Source of the DNA: Diphasiastrum complanatum
Taxonomy: Eukaryota; Streptophyta; Lycopodiopsida; Lycopodiales; Lycopodiaceae
Length of the DNA stretch: 64,000 nucleotides
Assembly (NCBI GenBank): GCA_029204225.1
Contig: CM055093.1
Span: 27,377,566-27,441,565, forward strand
Reading direction: 5' to 3'
The notes under the pieces were generated by a model. That model was given only the letters and a program-made list of their open reading frames with translations. It had not been told where the DNA came from and searched no databases. A program made the translations under genes and the position numbers. Positions 37,097 through 48,600 of the stretch are shown here, piece after piece. The stretch's first letter is position 1, and every line of letters begins with the position of its first letter.

Positions 37097-37967
37097 CTAT
37101 CTCCTTGGCCTTCTAGCTAGGTGGAGATCCTTCGGGAGTATTGTGACTCTCTTTCCATGTACCGCACACAAAAATGAGTAATCAAAAAGTTGTATTAGGT
37201 GCACTTTCGCAGACTCTTATTGCAGACACAACATTTGCCTTAAACTTGTTCCCCAAGGAAAATTCATCTTGATTTCTTTTACAAGCCTCACAAACGGGGC
37301 CCTAGGTAGCAAAAATTTCATAGATTTCGGATACCTCCTTATATCTTGGAGCCACTTTGCAATCCAGTGCTTCCTACGCGGTCGAGGAGGTGGTGGCTAC
37401 ATCCTGCGGAGCTCCTTTCCAGCCCAAGGTGCCGCACGAGGGGCCGGCCTATCTCTGCCATGCTCTATGGTCCTACTTGGGCTAGCTGCGACAGAAGTTG
37501 GAGGTGGAGGAGGTGGAGGTGGAGGTGGAGGTGGAGGTGGAGGTGGAGGCAGTGGTGGTGATGTTGGCGGTGTGGGCAGTGGTGATGGCAGCTGAGCAGC
37601 ATGATTCCGTCGCTTTGGTGCAGAGCCTACCTTGCAGGGATTCTTTCTCTTTCGCTCGTGTGCTCCTCTCCCAAACCATCTGTGTGTCGCCTTCTGCTTC
37701 ATTCTTGTTGTGTGCAAAATTGGGGTGCCCTCCTCAGAATCACCCACCAGCAATGACATCATCAGACCCATCACCGGGCCGTGACTTGGGGGTGACACGG
37801 TGGGTGTGGTGTCACCTGATATGTTCAAATCCGTCATGTCCATGCCCATTGCTGGTGGAAATGGGTCGAAGAATGCATCATTTAGAACCGGCAACTCACC
37901 TGATGTCGCAAGCTCCTGGTCCAAGAACTGCATTGTTTCTTCTTGTTTGGTTGTCATCGGGGAAGGG
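37097..37967 (-). pseudogene. Histone-H3-fold domain with Pro-rich N-terminal region (3' part of split gene)
   Basis: One minus-strand frame runs from the copia insertion point to TAG at 37,097 with two in-frame stops: TAG 37,397-37,399 and TAA 37,217-37,219. In order it holds an acidic start (EETMQFLDQELATSGELPVL), a basic patch (TRMKQKATHRWFGRGAHERK) recalling the ARTKQTAR start of H3, a run of about 17 prolines from a GGAGGT repeat on the + strand (37,500-37,549), and from about 37,352 down an H3 fold. LQDIRRYPKS...APFVRLVKEI matches the alphaN-alpha1 region of canonical H3 at 15 of 27 positions, and LCAVHGKRVTILPKDLHLAR lies in a block matching alpha3 at 17 of 23 (hand alignment). Loop 1/alpha2 is worn (FPWGTSLRQMLCLQ), probably with paired indels. 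H3 proteins form the (H3-H4)2 core of nucleosomes; variants with long divergent tails are typical of centromeric H3. It is a pseudogene in this copy. Confidence 0.72.
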
Positions 37968-38912
37968 TTGTAGAACACCTGATCAGACAGATTTTGATTC
38001 TACTAACAAAGCGCGTAGTTTACTTGACAAAGGATGAGAAAGAAACGAACGTGAACTCGAAACATTTCTATTCATGACCAACTCGAAAGATTCGCAAAGG
38101 ATTCGCAAAATTTATCTTGCACTCAACTCAAAAGATTCACAAAACAATTTCTTGTAGAAGCTCGTGGCTTTCTTGTTGAAGCTCAAAAGATTCACGAATA
38201 GAATCTTGTTGCAAAATATTCTATTTCTTGTTCAAACCTCAGATGTCGTGAACAGTTCACGAAATCTTCTAGATTTTTTTCTCTAAGCTCACCTGTCGCG
38301 AACAGTTCGTGAAATATTCTGAATTTCTTCTTAAAGCTCAAAGTTGTCATCTGTCACGAACAATTTGCGAAAGACGAAAATGTCAAGAAGAGTCAAGTGT
38401 CACGAATAATTCACAAAACATGAAGCTAAGACGAAGAGATGGACTGTCACAAATAATTCGCAAACAGAATTCATTCGACCTTGGAAATAGAGCGTCTATT
38501 TGAATATCAACCATCATAAATGGTTAGATATCTATTGTTACATCATTGAAAGACCAAAAGACCTGTAAATAAAAGGCCAAAAGACCTGTCCTGTAACAAT
38601 ATTAATACATGTGCACTACTCGTTGTAACTCACTCAATTAGAGACACAACAAAGAGATAAGACAACAAGAGATGTATATTGATGATTAAGATTCAGAGTT
38701 ATAAAAATTCGTTTTTGATCAATAGTTTCTTATTGTTTGCAATTGTCTTAAGTTGTCTCTTACTTCCGCATATAATTTCCACACGCATATTCAATCAGAG
38801 CTAAAACTATTCTATTAGTACATAGATCAAATACAGTCCCGATTGAAGACACTGATATTAGTTTATTCAAACTTTCATCGTGTTCTCTATGGAAGAATAA
38901 TTACTATTTTTC
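37968..38912 (+). repeat. 5' LTR of copia element
   Basis: Begins TTGTAGAACACCTGATCAGA, as does the 3' LTR at 42,488. It ends before the primer-binding site at 38,919. Bases 38,060-38,470 carry five spaced copies of a GTCRCGAACARTTCRCGAAA-like imperfect palindrome. A TAAATAAAAG stretch near 38,565 may serve as TATA box. Confidence 0.85.
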
Positions 38913-38918
38913 CTATAG

Positions 38919-38930
38919 TGGTATCAGAGC
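38919..38930 (+). promoter_or_regulatory. Primer-binding site (initiator tRNA-Met type)
   Basis: TGGTATCAGAGC, complementary to the 3' end of plant initiator tRNA-Met, a few bases after the 5' LTR. This is the standard copia minus-strand primer site. Confidence 0.92.
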
Positions 38931-39119
38931 ATACGAAATTAGAATTGATACAGTAATATCAAAACGAGTCAGATCATCCCTCTCAGCATTCTTCATACAT
39001 CCATCAGCAAGCTGCTATTTGGAGGTTATTCAGAAATAGAAGATGTTGTCGATCATCAATATTCAAACTAAGATCACTACGATCTTGGATCCAGAAGGTT
39101 TAGACTACTTGATTTGAAA

Positions 39120-39818
39120 ATTAAAGACCACTCTTATTGAAGGGCGAAGGTCTATGGCAATGGGTAGAACCAATAGAGGAGAAGCCAGTAGCTACTCCTG
39201 GCAAAGAACTTCGAGAATGGAGTTTAAAAAATGACAAAGCTATAGCAATTATTGCGTCTTCAATACATGACAATATAATACTAGATCTTACATCAATTTT
39301 GAACGCAAAAGATTTATGGGAAGAATTGCAAACCAAGAATGAGACTTGGCCATAATCAGATCATGTTTTTGGAAGACCAATTATCTTACCTACAGTGGGA
39401 CGGCAAAGACCTGAATACATTCATGCAAAAGATTGAAGATCTATTTATTTCTTTGCAAAATTTTGGTGCAAAAAATAGAATTTCTAAGGAAAAACAGCTT
39501 AGTTATTTTCTTCGAGCCCTACCCAGGTCATTCCACACAACAAGAATCTTATTGGCGAAAGATGTGACAATGACACTTCAAAAGGCAATAGACGAAGTTA
39601 AGGAGGAAGTAGAAGCTCGTGAACGCTATGACAACAATGGTGATTTCGAAAATGCTCTATTTACTCAGAAGAATAAATCTTCTAAGAAGTCTAAGTTTAA
39701 GAGAGAGTCAGCTAAAAAGAATGAGTCTAAGACTAATGATCAACAATCTGGAAAACGACATGCACAAGAGGCTATGTCACGTGAACATGGAAGCCTTGTA
39801 CCAAGCCAACAAAAGTAA
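39120..39818 (+). pseudogene. Copia gag
   Basis: Two overlapping frames: 39,137-39,355 (GEGLWQWVEPIEEKPVATPG, LREWSLKNDKAIAIIASSIH, LWEELQTKNE) and 39,339-39,818 (LNTFMQKIEDLFISLQNFGA, FLRALPRSFHTTRILL, basic tail). This is the UBN2/copia-gag capsid organisation. One frameshift separates them. The zinc knuckle and the whole protease are missing: the basic tail is fused near 39,750 to the pre-integrase peptide, which marks an internal deletion. Confidence 0.85.
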
Positions 39819-40583
39819 GAGAATTCAAGGAGTCGAAATCACAAGTAGAGATATTTGAACTACCTGCGGATTCTATTTTAAAGACAAGATGACTAGAACA
39901 CCTTTCTGTAAGGATGTTTATAAATCAACTAAGTTACTTGAAATTTTGCATTTAGATATTTTTGGACCATTCGGAGTATTGTTGTTGGGTGATGCAAAGT
40001 ATTTCATTACGTTTATTGATGACTTCATCAAGTTCGTTGTGGTACTTTATTTGTACCAAATCTGCAGCTTTCAAAAAATTTGTTGAGTATACGAATTGGG
40101 CTGAGAAGCAGACAAGCAATAAGCTAAAGCAGATTCGCATAGATCATGGAGGTGAGCACATTTTCAATGAATTCAAAGCTTACTATACTGATTGAGGTAT
40201 TATGCATACAAAGACTGCATCTTACACACCTTAGCATAACTGAACGAAGGAATTGTACACTGATGGAAGCTGCTAGGTGTACGATGGCTCATGCGAAAGC
40301 ACCAAAACAGTTGTGGGTAGAAGCAGTGGCTACATCAAATTATCTTCAGAATCTTATTCTGAATCTCGGATACCAGATAAAACTCCTCATGAGATATGGT
40401 GGAAGTCAAAGCCAAATCTTGCACATGTTCGGACATTTGGATGTAGTGTATATGCACATACCAGATAAGCTGAGAAAGAAACTCGATGAAAAGACAAAAC
40501 AAGATTTTTTGGTAGGATTCGAGTTACATTCGTCATATTATCGTGTCCATGTACTTGAAGCTGGCAAGATAAAAGTTGTTTGA
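39755..40583 (+). pseudogene. Copia integrase
   Basis: Pre-integrase HKRLCHVNMEALYQANKS, then CKDVYKSTKLLEILHLDIFG, YFITFIDDFIKFVVVLYL (first acidic positions), IRIDHGGEHIFNEF (second aspartate region), a damaged SYTP-HN region, and ARCTMAHAKAPKQLWVEA, ending with LVGFELHSSYYRVHVLEAGK. Stops at about 39,858, 40,085 and 40,194 inactivate it. Confidence 0.85.
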
Positions 40584-40869
40584 GATGTCAAATTTGATGA
40601 GTCGAAATACATAGCAGACAGTGATCTAGTCGGCTATGAAATTCTGAAAAATTATTATAAGTTATAGAAGAAAAACAAGCAGAAGATGAAAGAGAGTTAC
40701 CAGATTCAGAGGGAGGTCAAGATCGAGTGCTTGACAGACTCGAATCACCAGCTCAAATTCTAGAAGAAAAGTTTGAATCATAATCGAACTCAAAACCTAT
40801 AGAATCGAACTCAAAACCACCCGTGAGAAGATTTGATAGACAATGAAAACCACCAGAAAGGTATGGTCA

Positions 40870-42483
40870 GGATGTTTTTAATACAACCATCGAATTTTGT
40901 GGTTTCTCTGACGAATCTCAAATATTTGAGGAAGTTGTTGATGGACTAGATAAAGATCGCTGGATTCAAGTAATGGAGGACGAAATGTCATCCATATATA
41001 AGAACAATGTATGGACACTTGCACCTATACCTGACGGCAGAAAACCAGTCAAGTGCAAGTGGATCTACAAAATCAAAACAGGTCCTAATGGAGAAAACAT
41101 CAGATACAAAGCAAGGTTAGTCGCTAAAGGATTTTCACAGAAGTATGGAATCGACTACACTGATGCTTTCTCACCGGTAGTCAAACATACATCAATTCGT
41201 TTGTTATTCGCGTATGCAGTGGCTCATGATCTGAAAATCCATATTGTGGTTGAGAAGACTGCATTCTTACATGTAGAATTGGAAGAAGACTTATTCATGG
41301 ACCAACCACTTGGTTTTGTAAGCCAAGAATATCCATAATACGGATGTCAATGAATAAAAACATTTATGGTCTGAAACAAACAACCAAACAATGGTATAGA
41401 AAGAAGGACGAAGCACTACGTTCCTTAGGCTTCAAACTTCTATTTGTTGAGTCAAATATCTATATCAAGCATATCCAAAATGAAATAAGCATTCTAGCTG
41501 TCTATGTTAATGACACACGTATCTTTTCAAAAAGAGATAAGTTAATTTCAGATTTCAAAAGAGACAAATCTGAAATATTTCACATCGCTGACCTAGGAGA
41601 AGCTAAAATCTATCTAGGCTTGCAGATCATGAGAGACTTTGAAGGTGGTAAGTTGTATCTTCACCAAAAAAAATACACTCAAAAGATTATTGAAGACTTC
41701 CACATGCTCGAATGCAAAGGTGTGCATACTCCCATGATGACTGGAACAATACTGAGCAAGGCAGATTGTCCGCAGAATTTTGAGGAAGAGGAACGAATGG
41801 CCAAAACACCCTATTGTAGGCTGATTGGATTATTGTTATATCTAGCAAACAACACAAGACCTGATATAGCATTTGTAGTATACGGGCTGAGCCAATATAA
41901 TCAAAACCTAGGATCATTGCATTGGAAGTTGGCAAAGAGAGTACTACAATATCTCCAGGAAACAAAAGACTATGGACTGTCTTATTCGAAGGAAGCTAGA
42001 TTTCACATCAAATCTTACAGTACGCAAGTTGGGCATCCATGAAGGATGATAACAAAAGTATTTCAGGAGGTTGTACTCTAGCATCTGGCGTAGCCATACT
42101 CAAGATAAGCAAGAAGCAAACAACAGTAGCTCAATCTTCCTATGAAGCGAAATATGTAGCAGCAGCCAAGGAGTCAAACGAACTGATCTGGATTAAACAG
42201 ATGTTGAAAGGATTTGATGAATCTATTTTTGAACCTTATGTCTTGTTAATGGATAACACTTCAGCAATCTATCTTATGAAAGATCATGTATTTCACTCAA
42301 AAACAAAACACATAGCTATCAAATATCATGTGATTCGGGACTTAGTCGAGAAGAAGATACTGAAGACAGTCTTCATACCCATAGAGAAAATGATAGCTAA
42401 TATTTTTATGAAGCCACTCAATATAACTTTGTTTGAGAAGCAGCGAAGAAAATTGGGGTTAATCCAACTGCCCACTTTGAGAG
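40870..42483 (+). pseudogene. Copia reverse transcriptase and RNase H
   Basis: RT begins near MEDEMSSIYKNNVWTLAPIP (40,973) and has [56 protein letters not shown] and VYVNDTRIF where active copia has YVDD: the second catalytic aspartate is Asn here. RNase H follows with SSYEAKYVAAAKESNELIWI and HSKTKHIAIKYHVIRDLVEK. Two stops near 41,338 and a frameshift at about 42,040 break it. It is otherwise close to full length, so decay is moderate. Confidence 0.9.
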
Positions 42484-42487
42484 GGAG
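42477..42487 (+). promoter_or_regulatory. Polypurine tract of copia element
   Basis: TTGAGAGGGAG lies directly before the 3' LTR start at 42,488; this is the primer for plus-strand synthesis. Confidence 0.8.
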
Positions 42488-42651
42488 TTGTAGAACACCT
42501 GATCAGACAGATCTTGATTCTACTAACAATGGGCACAGTTTATTTGACAAAGAATGAGAAAGAAAATCAGATACAGTCCCAATTGAAGACACTGATATTA
42601 GTTTATTCAAACTTCAATCGTGTTCTCTGTGGAAGAATAATAATTATTTTC
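42488..42651 (+). repeat. 3' LTR of copia element, internally deleted
   Basis: 164 bp. It matches the start (to about 38,040) and the end (from about 38,820) of the 5' LTR but lacks about 780 bp between, including the palindromic repeats. It ends in TTTTC directly before TSD AAGGG. Confidence 0.88.
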
Positions 42652-42656
42652 AAGGG

Positions 42657-43430
42657 CTTCTTTGTTGTTCTGGTTGTTGCTACTATGGCTGCTCTTCTTG
42701 CTGCTACTGCTGCCGCTACTCTTGTATAGCTGGTGTGTGGGCCATTTCCTCCTCAGCTTCATGCTGAGTGGCCAGATCATCCTGAGTCGCTATTGGGCTG
42801 CGACTCCTACTCCTACTTCTGCTCCCCCGTCTCTCTCTCTCATCGAGGGTGGCTAGTGCATCCCAATGGAGCAATGCAGTCACTCTGAGATCTCTAGGAA
42901 TTAAAGAAAATGCCCATTTTGATCAGGTTAGAGGATGTCAACCCACCATATGTCAATTTTTCATATTTGGCGTGTATGGCAGAGAATTTTCCAGTGAAGG
43001 ACTTCACGTTTTGCCAGTCGAAGCTATTTGAAGGAAAGACATTTGCACCAGACATATTATTATCCATTACAATGACATAATAATAATTCAAACATAATAG
43101 TTAACACAAGAATAAAAGAGGTGGGACTTACAATGTGTTTGGATGGTTCTATCAGCAACGACCACATCCAATAAAATATCTTGACGCATGTATACGTGTT
43201 GGACATCTGCAAGGTATTTGCCGTTTTGATCGATTGTATCGTGGATTCTTCCTTTCCAGTGGTAGTCTTGGTTGTTTTGCTTTCTCTTTGCAACCTTGTG
43301 AGTTCCTTTGCCCGATGGTTGCATGTAAACCCAGTCAAAAGTTGAGAATGTATGGCACACCCAATGCTCATTGGAATCTTTGATGTGTGCAATAATGGAA
43401 GCTAGTTGATTCTTGGGCTTCCTTTGATTG
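42657..43430 (-). pseudogene. 5' part of the split H3-fold gene
   Basis: Minus-strand continuation upstream of the copia insertion. From the insertion outward: a Gln-rich stretch with TAG in place of CAG at several sites (42,660-42,730), an acidic block (QHEAEEEMAHTP), an RS repeat (RRGSRSRSRSRSP, about 42,800-42,830), HWDALATLD, and FDWQNVKSFTGKFSAIHAKY with LTSSNLIKMG (42,894-43,030). A further exon-like block (43,430-43,135) has SIIAHIKDSNEHWVCHTFS and KGRIHDTIDQNGKYLADVQH and ends at a GTAAGT donor; an acceptor TTTCCTTCAAATAG lies near 43,030. The phases do not fit perfectly, so a frameshift or wrong site is likely. The W...K...Y...L-x-SNL part loosely recalls Myb/SANT-like proteins of plant transposons; this is weak. 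The join to the H3 part is in frame once the copia element is discounted. Confidence 0.5.
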
Positions 43431-43545
43431 AGTAGAGGCCATAATGGACGATGTAATGATAATGTAGGATATGCGAAATAGTGAGTGAGATCATCAGATA
43501 AGGTGAACCAAAATAAAAAGAAAAGAATATTTGTGGAGTGTACAG

Positions 43546-43696
<151 letters not shown>

Positions 43697-43959
43697 CAAA
43701 CTTGTGAACATTCAAAATTTGAAATAAGGACTAGGCTCACTTAGCATATGGCTGTTAGTAGATAGACAGACTAGTTGATGTTAACTTGTAGGCATAGTTA
43801 TTGCTTTATCTAGGGTTAATGTTAGAGGTGTACTTTGTGGGCCCCACACTTGATTTAATCTACACCATTGAATTTGCCATGTCATATGGACCATTTCCTC
43901 TCAGTTGTCAATATTCTATTGGTACACATGTCATCATTAACACTAATTATAATTAGTGA

Positions 43960-44840
43960 AGAGGCCCTTTTTGAGTCCAAACAGGGCCTCAATGGATACA
44001 AGCCAGACACCAGCCTCATCCTAGCAGGGCTCAAGATCGATCTCCGCCAGCTGCGCGTTCAGGAAGCCAACCTCGATAGAGGATGGAATCAATTCCTAAT
44101 TGGCGCAGTTCCCAGATGAAAGCTCTCGCGACAGTTGACAACTATCAACAACGATAAAGGAGATCAAGGGCAACAAGCTGGCCTATATTTCTACCTTAGG
44201 AGCTCAGTCGAAATGGAAAAAATGACTGCTTGAACGTGACCCTATGACCATTAGGGCATACGTTACCAATCCCAGACAGTTGCGGGTCAACGCCCACTAC
44301 CTCCCCTACCCACGTCGATCTAAATGGGTGGAGTGTGGCACCCCCCTGGATAAAATCACAATCCATACTAGAAATTGGTTGAGAATTGAATCACAGTACA
44401 GGTGTAAAATGGACGTAGACACCAGGAGGGCCTCGTTCAATTTTCACAACAATTTCTCACCTACCCAGATCCCATAGTCTGCACGGCCGCAACATACGCC
44501 CAGGACTTAGAATATCTGATGGGTGCCCCCACCAAATGGGATAATTTTTTGTCGGCAGTTTGTTTTGACCCCAATACCGCCCTAGTCTCTGAAAAAGTTG
44601 AAGACCAACTACCAGTGGCGTGAGTGTACTATATAGTGGGCATGTTCGGCGATCCCTGACCAAGCAGATTCCAACAACGGATCGACCAGGCATGGCTTAC
44701 TGGTGTCCATAAATCCTTCCATATCCAGAAGAACAAGAAGAGCCTTGCCAGATTGTACTTCATGGAAGATGTCACTAGATATCTCATCCACCAGAGGCGC
44801 ACCAGGCAAATGCTCTACTGATCCGGCAGAGTGCCGAGGG
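43960..44840 (+). pseudogene. Conserved unclassified ORF of two-copy LTR element (copy 2)
   Basis: Plus-strand relic. A coiled-coil-like part has LKIDLRQLRVQEANLDRGW (about 44,028-44,084). Then MTIRAYVTNPRQLRVNAHYL, PYPRRSKWVE (44,244-44,340), YAQDLEYLMGAPTKWDNF, EKVEDQLPVA, HKSFHIQKNKKSLARLYF and MEDVTRYLI. These blocks match copy 1 at 34.1-35.7 kb in the same order. Two or three frameshifts and several stops are present. It is followed 28 bp later by an LTR starting TGTTGGGG. Confidence 0.6.
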
Positions 44841-44867
44841 ACCAACACTACTTCAGGCTGTGGGTCC

Positions 44868-45670
44868 TGTTGGGGGTATTCCCAACATTCTGTAAATAAA
44901 TAAAATCGGAAAGTGGAAATAGTTGCGAGGGTCATGGCATCCTGCGCGTATAAGCCCATGGCCCAATGAGCACGCAAGTGAAGTTGTAAATAGAATAAAG
45001 GACTTGGGCCTTATTGTGATTAATAAAACTTGAGGCAACAATGTCAAGTTAATAAACTTAATTTAAAACTTTCCAAGTTGGGTCCAATTTGAGACTCACA
45101 ATAATCATGTGAATTCTAATGTACTTTTTTAGGACCCTTGGATTAGATTGGGTCCAAAATGAATGGCTAAAAAAATGCACATACTTTTAGAAGTAGCAAT
45201 AGGATTTTGAGGCAAAAGCCTTCCCCATTGATAAAAAGGCACCTCTTGTACCATATTTGCATGCTTAGTGAGAAGGAGAAAACTCTACTATTTTTGGAAG
45301 ACAAACATCCTCATTTGCTATTCAATGCTTGCTATTGTTCTTGTTCTTGTTTCTCTTGCTTTTAAGTTCATGCTCTTTTTTGTTTTCAATAGTTAAAGTT
45401 TTTCCTTTAGCAAGTAAAATGAGCAAGTAAGCTAACCTCCACCCTCACTCTCCCTTTCTCTACTTTCTCTCTATCTAATTCTCTCCCTCCATTTCTCTAC
45501 TTATATCTTCCCTTCTTCTCTTCCCATTCACCCAAAATCATATTAAATGCTAGTTTAGTGGAGTAGAGTTAGTGGGGGTCGTGTTAAAGGTGGTAGTGTT
45601 AGTGTAAAAAGTAGAGATCAACTAAAAGTAGCATCTAAGCTAGGTTAGGATCCTATCCAAGTGTTCTAAC
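44868..45670 (+). repeat. LTR of two-copy unclassified LTR element (copy 2)
   Basis: Starts TGTTGGGGGTATTCCC and matches the minus-strand LTR at 33,250-34,108, including GCGAGGGTCATGGCATC and CTAACCTCCA...CCCTTTCTCTAC. It lacks the microsatellite. Its end is set where similarity and LTR-like sequence give way to copia pol at 45,692. Confidence 0.72.
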
Positions 45671-45691
45671 CATCTTTGACAGGCGGAAGGG

Positions 45692-48600
45692 CTACTCACC
45701 GACCAAATCTACATCCCTACAAATACATACCATCTCCTTTGTGCATTGTGTAAGAGCTTTGTACTTGGCCTCACTAGATGACAATGAGATAGTGGCTTGT
45801 TTCTTCGACATCCATGATATAGCTCCATCACCTATGAAAATACAATGAGCACTAATATATTTTCTTTCCATTGTATCTCCAGCATAGTCCGAACTTGAGA
45901 ATCCAAATAAGTTAGGTGACAATCTCTCATACAATATGCCAAAGTCTCAAGTTCCAATGATGTACCTCAAGATTCGTTTCCCTAGCTTCCAATGCTCCTC
46001 ACTAGGATCTTGCATGAATTGGCTCAGTCTTCCAACACAATAGCTTAGATATGGTCTTGTAATGGTTAGATAGATGAGTGAACCAATTAGATTCCTATAG
46101 AGAGTAATGTCCTCGAAGGATCTTTCATTACCTCTTATAGTTAGCTTTACATTTGACTCCAAAGGTGTATCACAAGATTTTGCATCTACCTTATGAAATC
46201 TTTCTAGAATAGAATTAGCATACTTCTCTCAAAAAATGAAAGTAGATTGAGAAGATCTAATCACTATTATTCCTAAAATGTAATGCAAACTACCAAGATC
46301 ATGCACCTCAAATTGTTTCTTAAGAGCACTGTTGATATCCTCCACATCTTGATTGTTTCCACCACTCAAGATGATATCATCCACATAGATTAGCAAGATG
46401 ATAACATCATTTCCAGCAAACCTATAAAAAAATGAATGATCATACTCACTCATAACAAAGCCTTGAGAAAGTAAAAAAGTGTTAAGCTTAGCATACCAAC
46501 TCCTTGGTGCTTGCTTAAGGCATTATAAGCTCTTTTATAGTAGACACACATGATTTGGCTTTGTAGATGAAATGTAGCTCTTGGGTTGTTCCATGTAAAC
46601 TTCATTCTCAAGATCACCATTCAAGAATGCATTTTTAATGTCCAATTGTCATAGATTGCATCCCTAAAGAGTAGCAATAGAGGTGATGACCCGAATGCAT
46701 ACCATCTTTGCCATGGGTGCAAAGGTTTCATCATAGTCAATCCCATGTGCTTGAGAATATCCTTTTGCCACTAACCTTGCCTTGTACTTGTTGATGGATC
46801 CATCTTGGTTTGTTTTCATCTTGAAGATCCATTTGCATCCAATAGCTTTCTAGTTTTTAGGTAACTCCACCAATCTCCATGTTCCATTCTTCATTAGAGC
46901 TTGATACTCAAGATCCATTGCTTCGATCCACTCCTCTTCTTTCCTTGCTTCATCTACACATGTAGGTTCATCAAAAGAGGTTAGGAAAGCAACATAATTT
47001 CCAGATTGCTGACCCTTTTCATTATAAGTGAGCCTTGAAGGCATTTGTCTTTCCCTTCATGTTCTCCTTGTCTTTTGACTTGATGATGGTCCTTCATCAT
47101 CACCATCCAAAGTAGGATCCTTTACATCAACATCAAGAATGTTAGATCCATCCACATCACCATCAATAATGCTTGAAGATACTTTTGTAATGTTTCCCTC
47201 ATAAAAAATGACATCTCTACCAACAATCACTTTGTTAGTAGAAGGAATGTAAACCTTGTAGGCTTTACTCACCTCACTATATCCAACAAATATACCTTTC
47301 CTTGAAGATGGATCCTCCTTGGTCCTATCATCAAGTGCTATGTTTACATAGCATGTGCATCCAAAAGTTCTTAGAAAGTTGACACTCAGAATCCTCTTGA
47401 ATAGCATCTCAAAAGGTGTCATTCCATCCAAAATAGATAGAATATTGTAGCAGTGACCATAATGTCAAAAGGATCCCATTGTAGACACGTGGAACACAGA
47501 TACACCACCTATTGCACAAGAAATTAACACACAATAAAGCTTGATCCCAAAATGGCTTACCAAGATTAACACTTAACCTCATGGCTTTAGCACTTTCACA
47601 TAAAATTCTATTCTTCCTTTCAGCCACTCCATTTTGTTGTGGGGTCCTTGCTGTTATATACTCCCTCTTGATCCCATGCTCATCACAAAAGGCCTTCAAC
47701 TTGGTAGATATGTACTCACCACCATTGTCACTCCTTAAGCACTTGATCCTTGTGAAAAATTGATTCTCCCTTGCATTCTTGAACTTAACAAAGACATCAT
47801 ACACTTCATCTTTGCTCTTTAGTAGATAGATCCAACAAAATCTACTAAAACCATCAATGAAAGTTACATACATCTTAGCTCCACTATTGCTACTTGTAGT
47901 AATTCCATGAATATCTGAATGTACAACTTGAAAAGGCTTTGTAGATCTAGAGGTAGATCTAGTATAAGGTAGTCTATGTGACTTTGACAATGCACAAGAC
48001 TCACAAACATGATTGATACTTTTTAAGAAACTTGTAAGACCAATCACAACTTGCTTTCTAGCCATTACCTCCAATGACTTGAAGTTGAGGTGTCCCATCC
48101 TTTTATGCCAAACCTCTTGAATAGGTATTTGCTCACTTGCAACACATCCAACTTGGTTAGCAACAACACAAGCATCTAATTTGAACAACGTCCCTTGTCT
48201 TTTACCTTTTGCAATCAAGATATCCTTCCTTTTGATCATAAAGGCATCTCCATCAAACTCAAATTTGAGGCCTTTACTTAACAATTGACTCACACTAAGC
48301 AAATTCTTGGTAATAGATGAAATGAACAAAACATCCTCCAAATGAACATTCCTATTTGTGGAGAGAGAAATAAGAATTGTGCCAATACCTTTGATTGCAC
48401 ACTCACCTCATTGGCCATGTAGAACCAATGAGGTTGGGCTCAACTGGTTATCTTGGCATCCAAAGTTTCTTTGGTCCCAGGTTCGAGCCTTCCCTTGGAA
48501 ACCAAGAAGCATTGGCCATGTAGATCACCCTCTTGTCATCTCCATATGCCAACAAAGAAGTCAAGTACTCTTTGTCAAAACTCATGTGTGAACTTGCTCC

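Larger units (their letters stand above)
37963..42656 (+). mobile_element. Nearly complete Ty1/copia element with TSD AAGGG
   Basis: The element proper is 37,968-42,651. TSD AAGGG occurs at 37,963-37,967 and 42,652-42,656. It has a 5' LTR (945 bp), a TGGTATCAGAGC primer-binding site, gag, integrase, RT, RNase H, a polypurine tract and a shortened 3' LTR. The protease is deleted. It is inserted in the minus-strand H3-fold gene and splits it; the gene frame continues across the insertion when one TSD copy is counted. Its parts are listed separately. Confidence 0.9.

Noticed and set aside
37269-37595. Poly-Gly frame on the + strand opposite the Pro-rich gene
   Set aside because: It is the complement of the proline run in a frame that is supported by the H3-like continuation; nothing else in it looks coding.
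48424-48509. Functional tRNA gene
   Set aside because: A and B boxes are present, but the acceptor ends do not pair convincingly and perfect flanking duplications show a retroposed insert.
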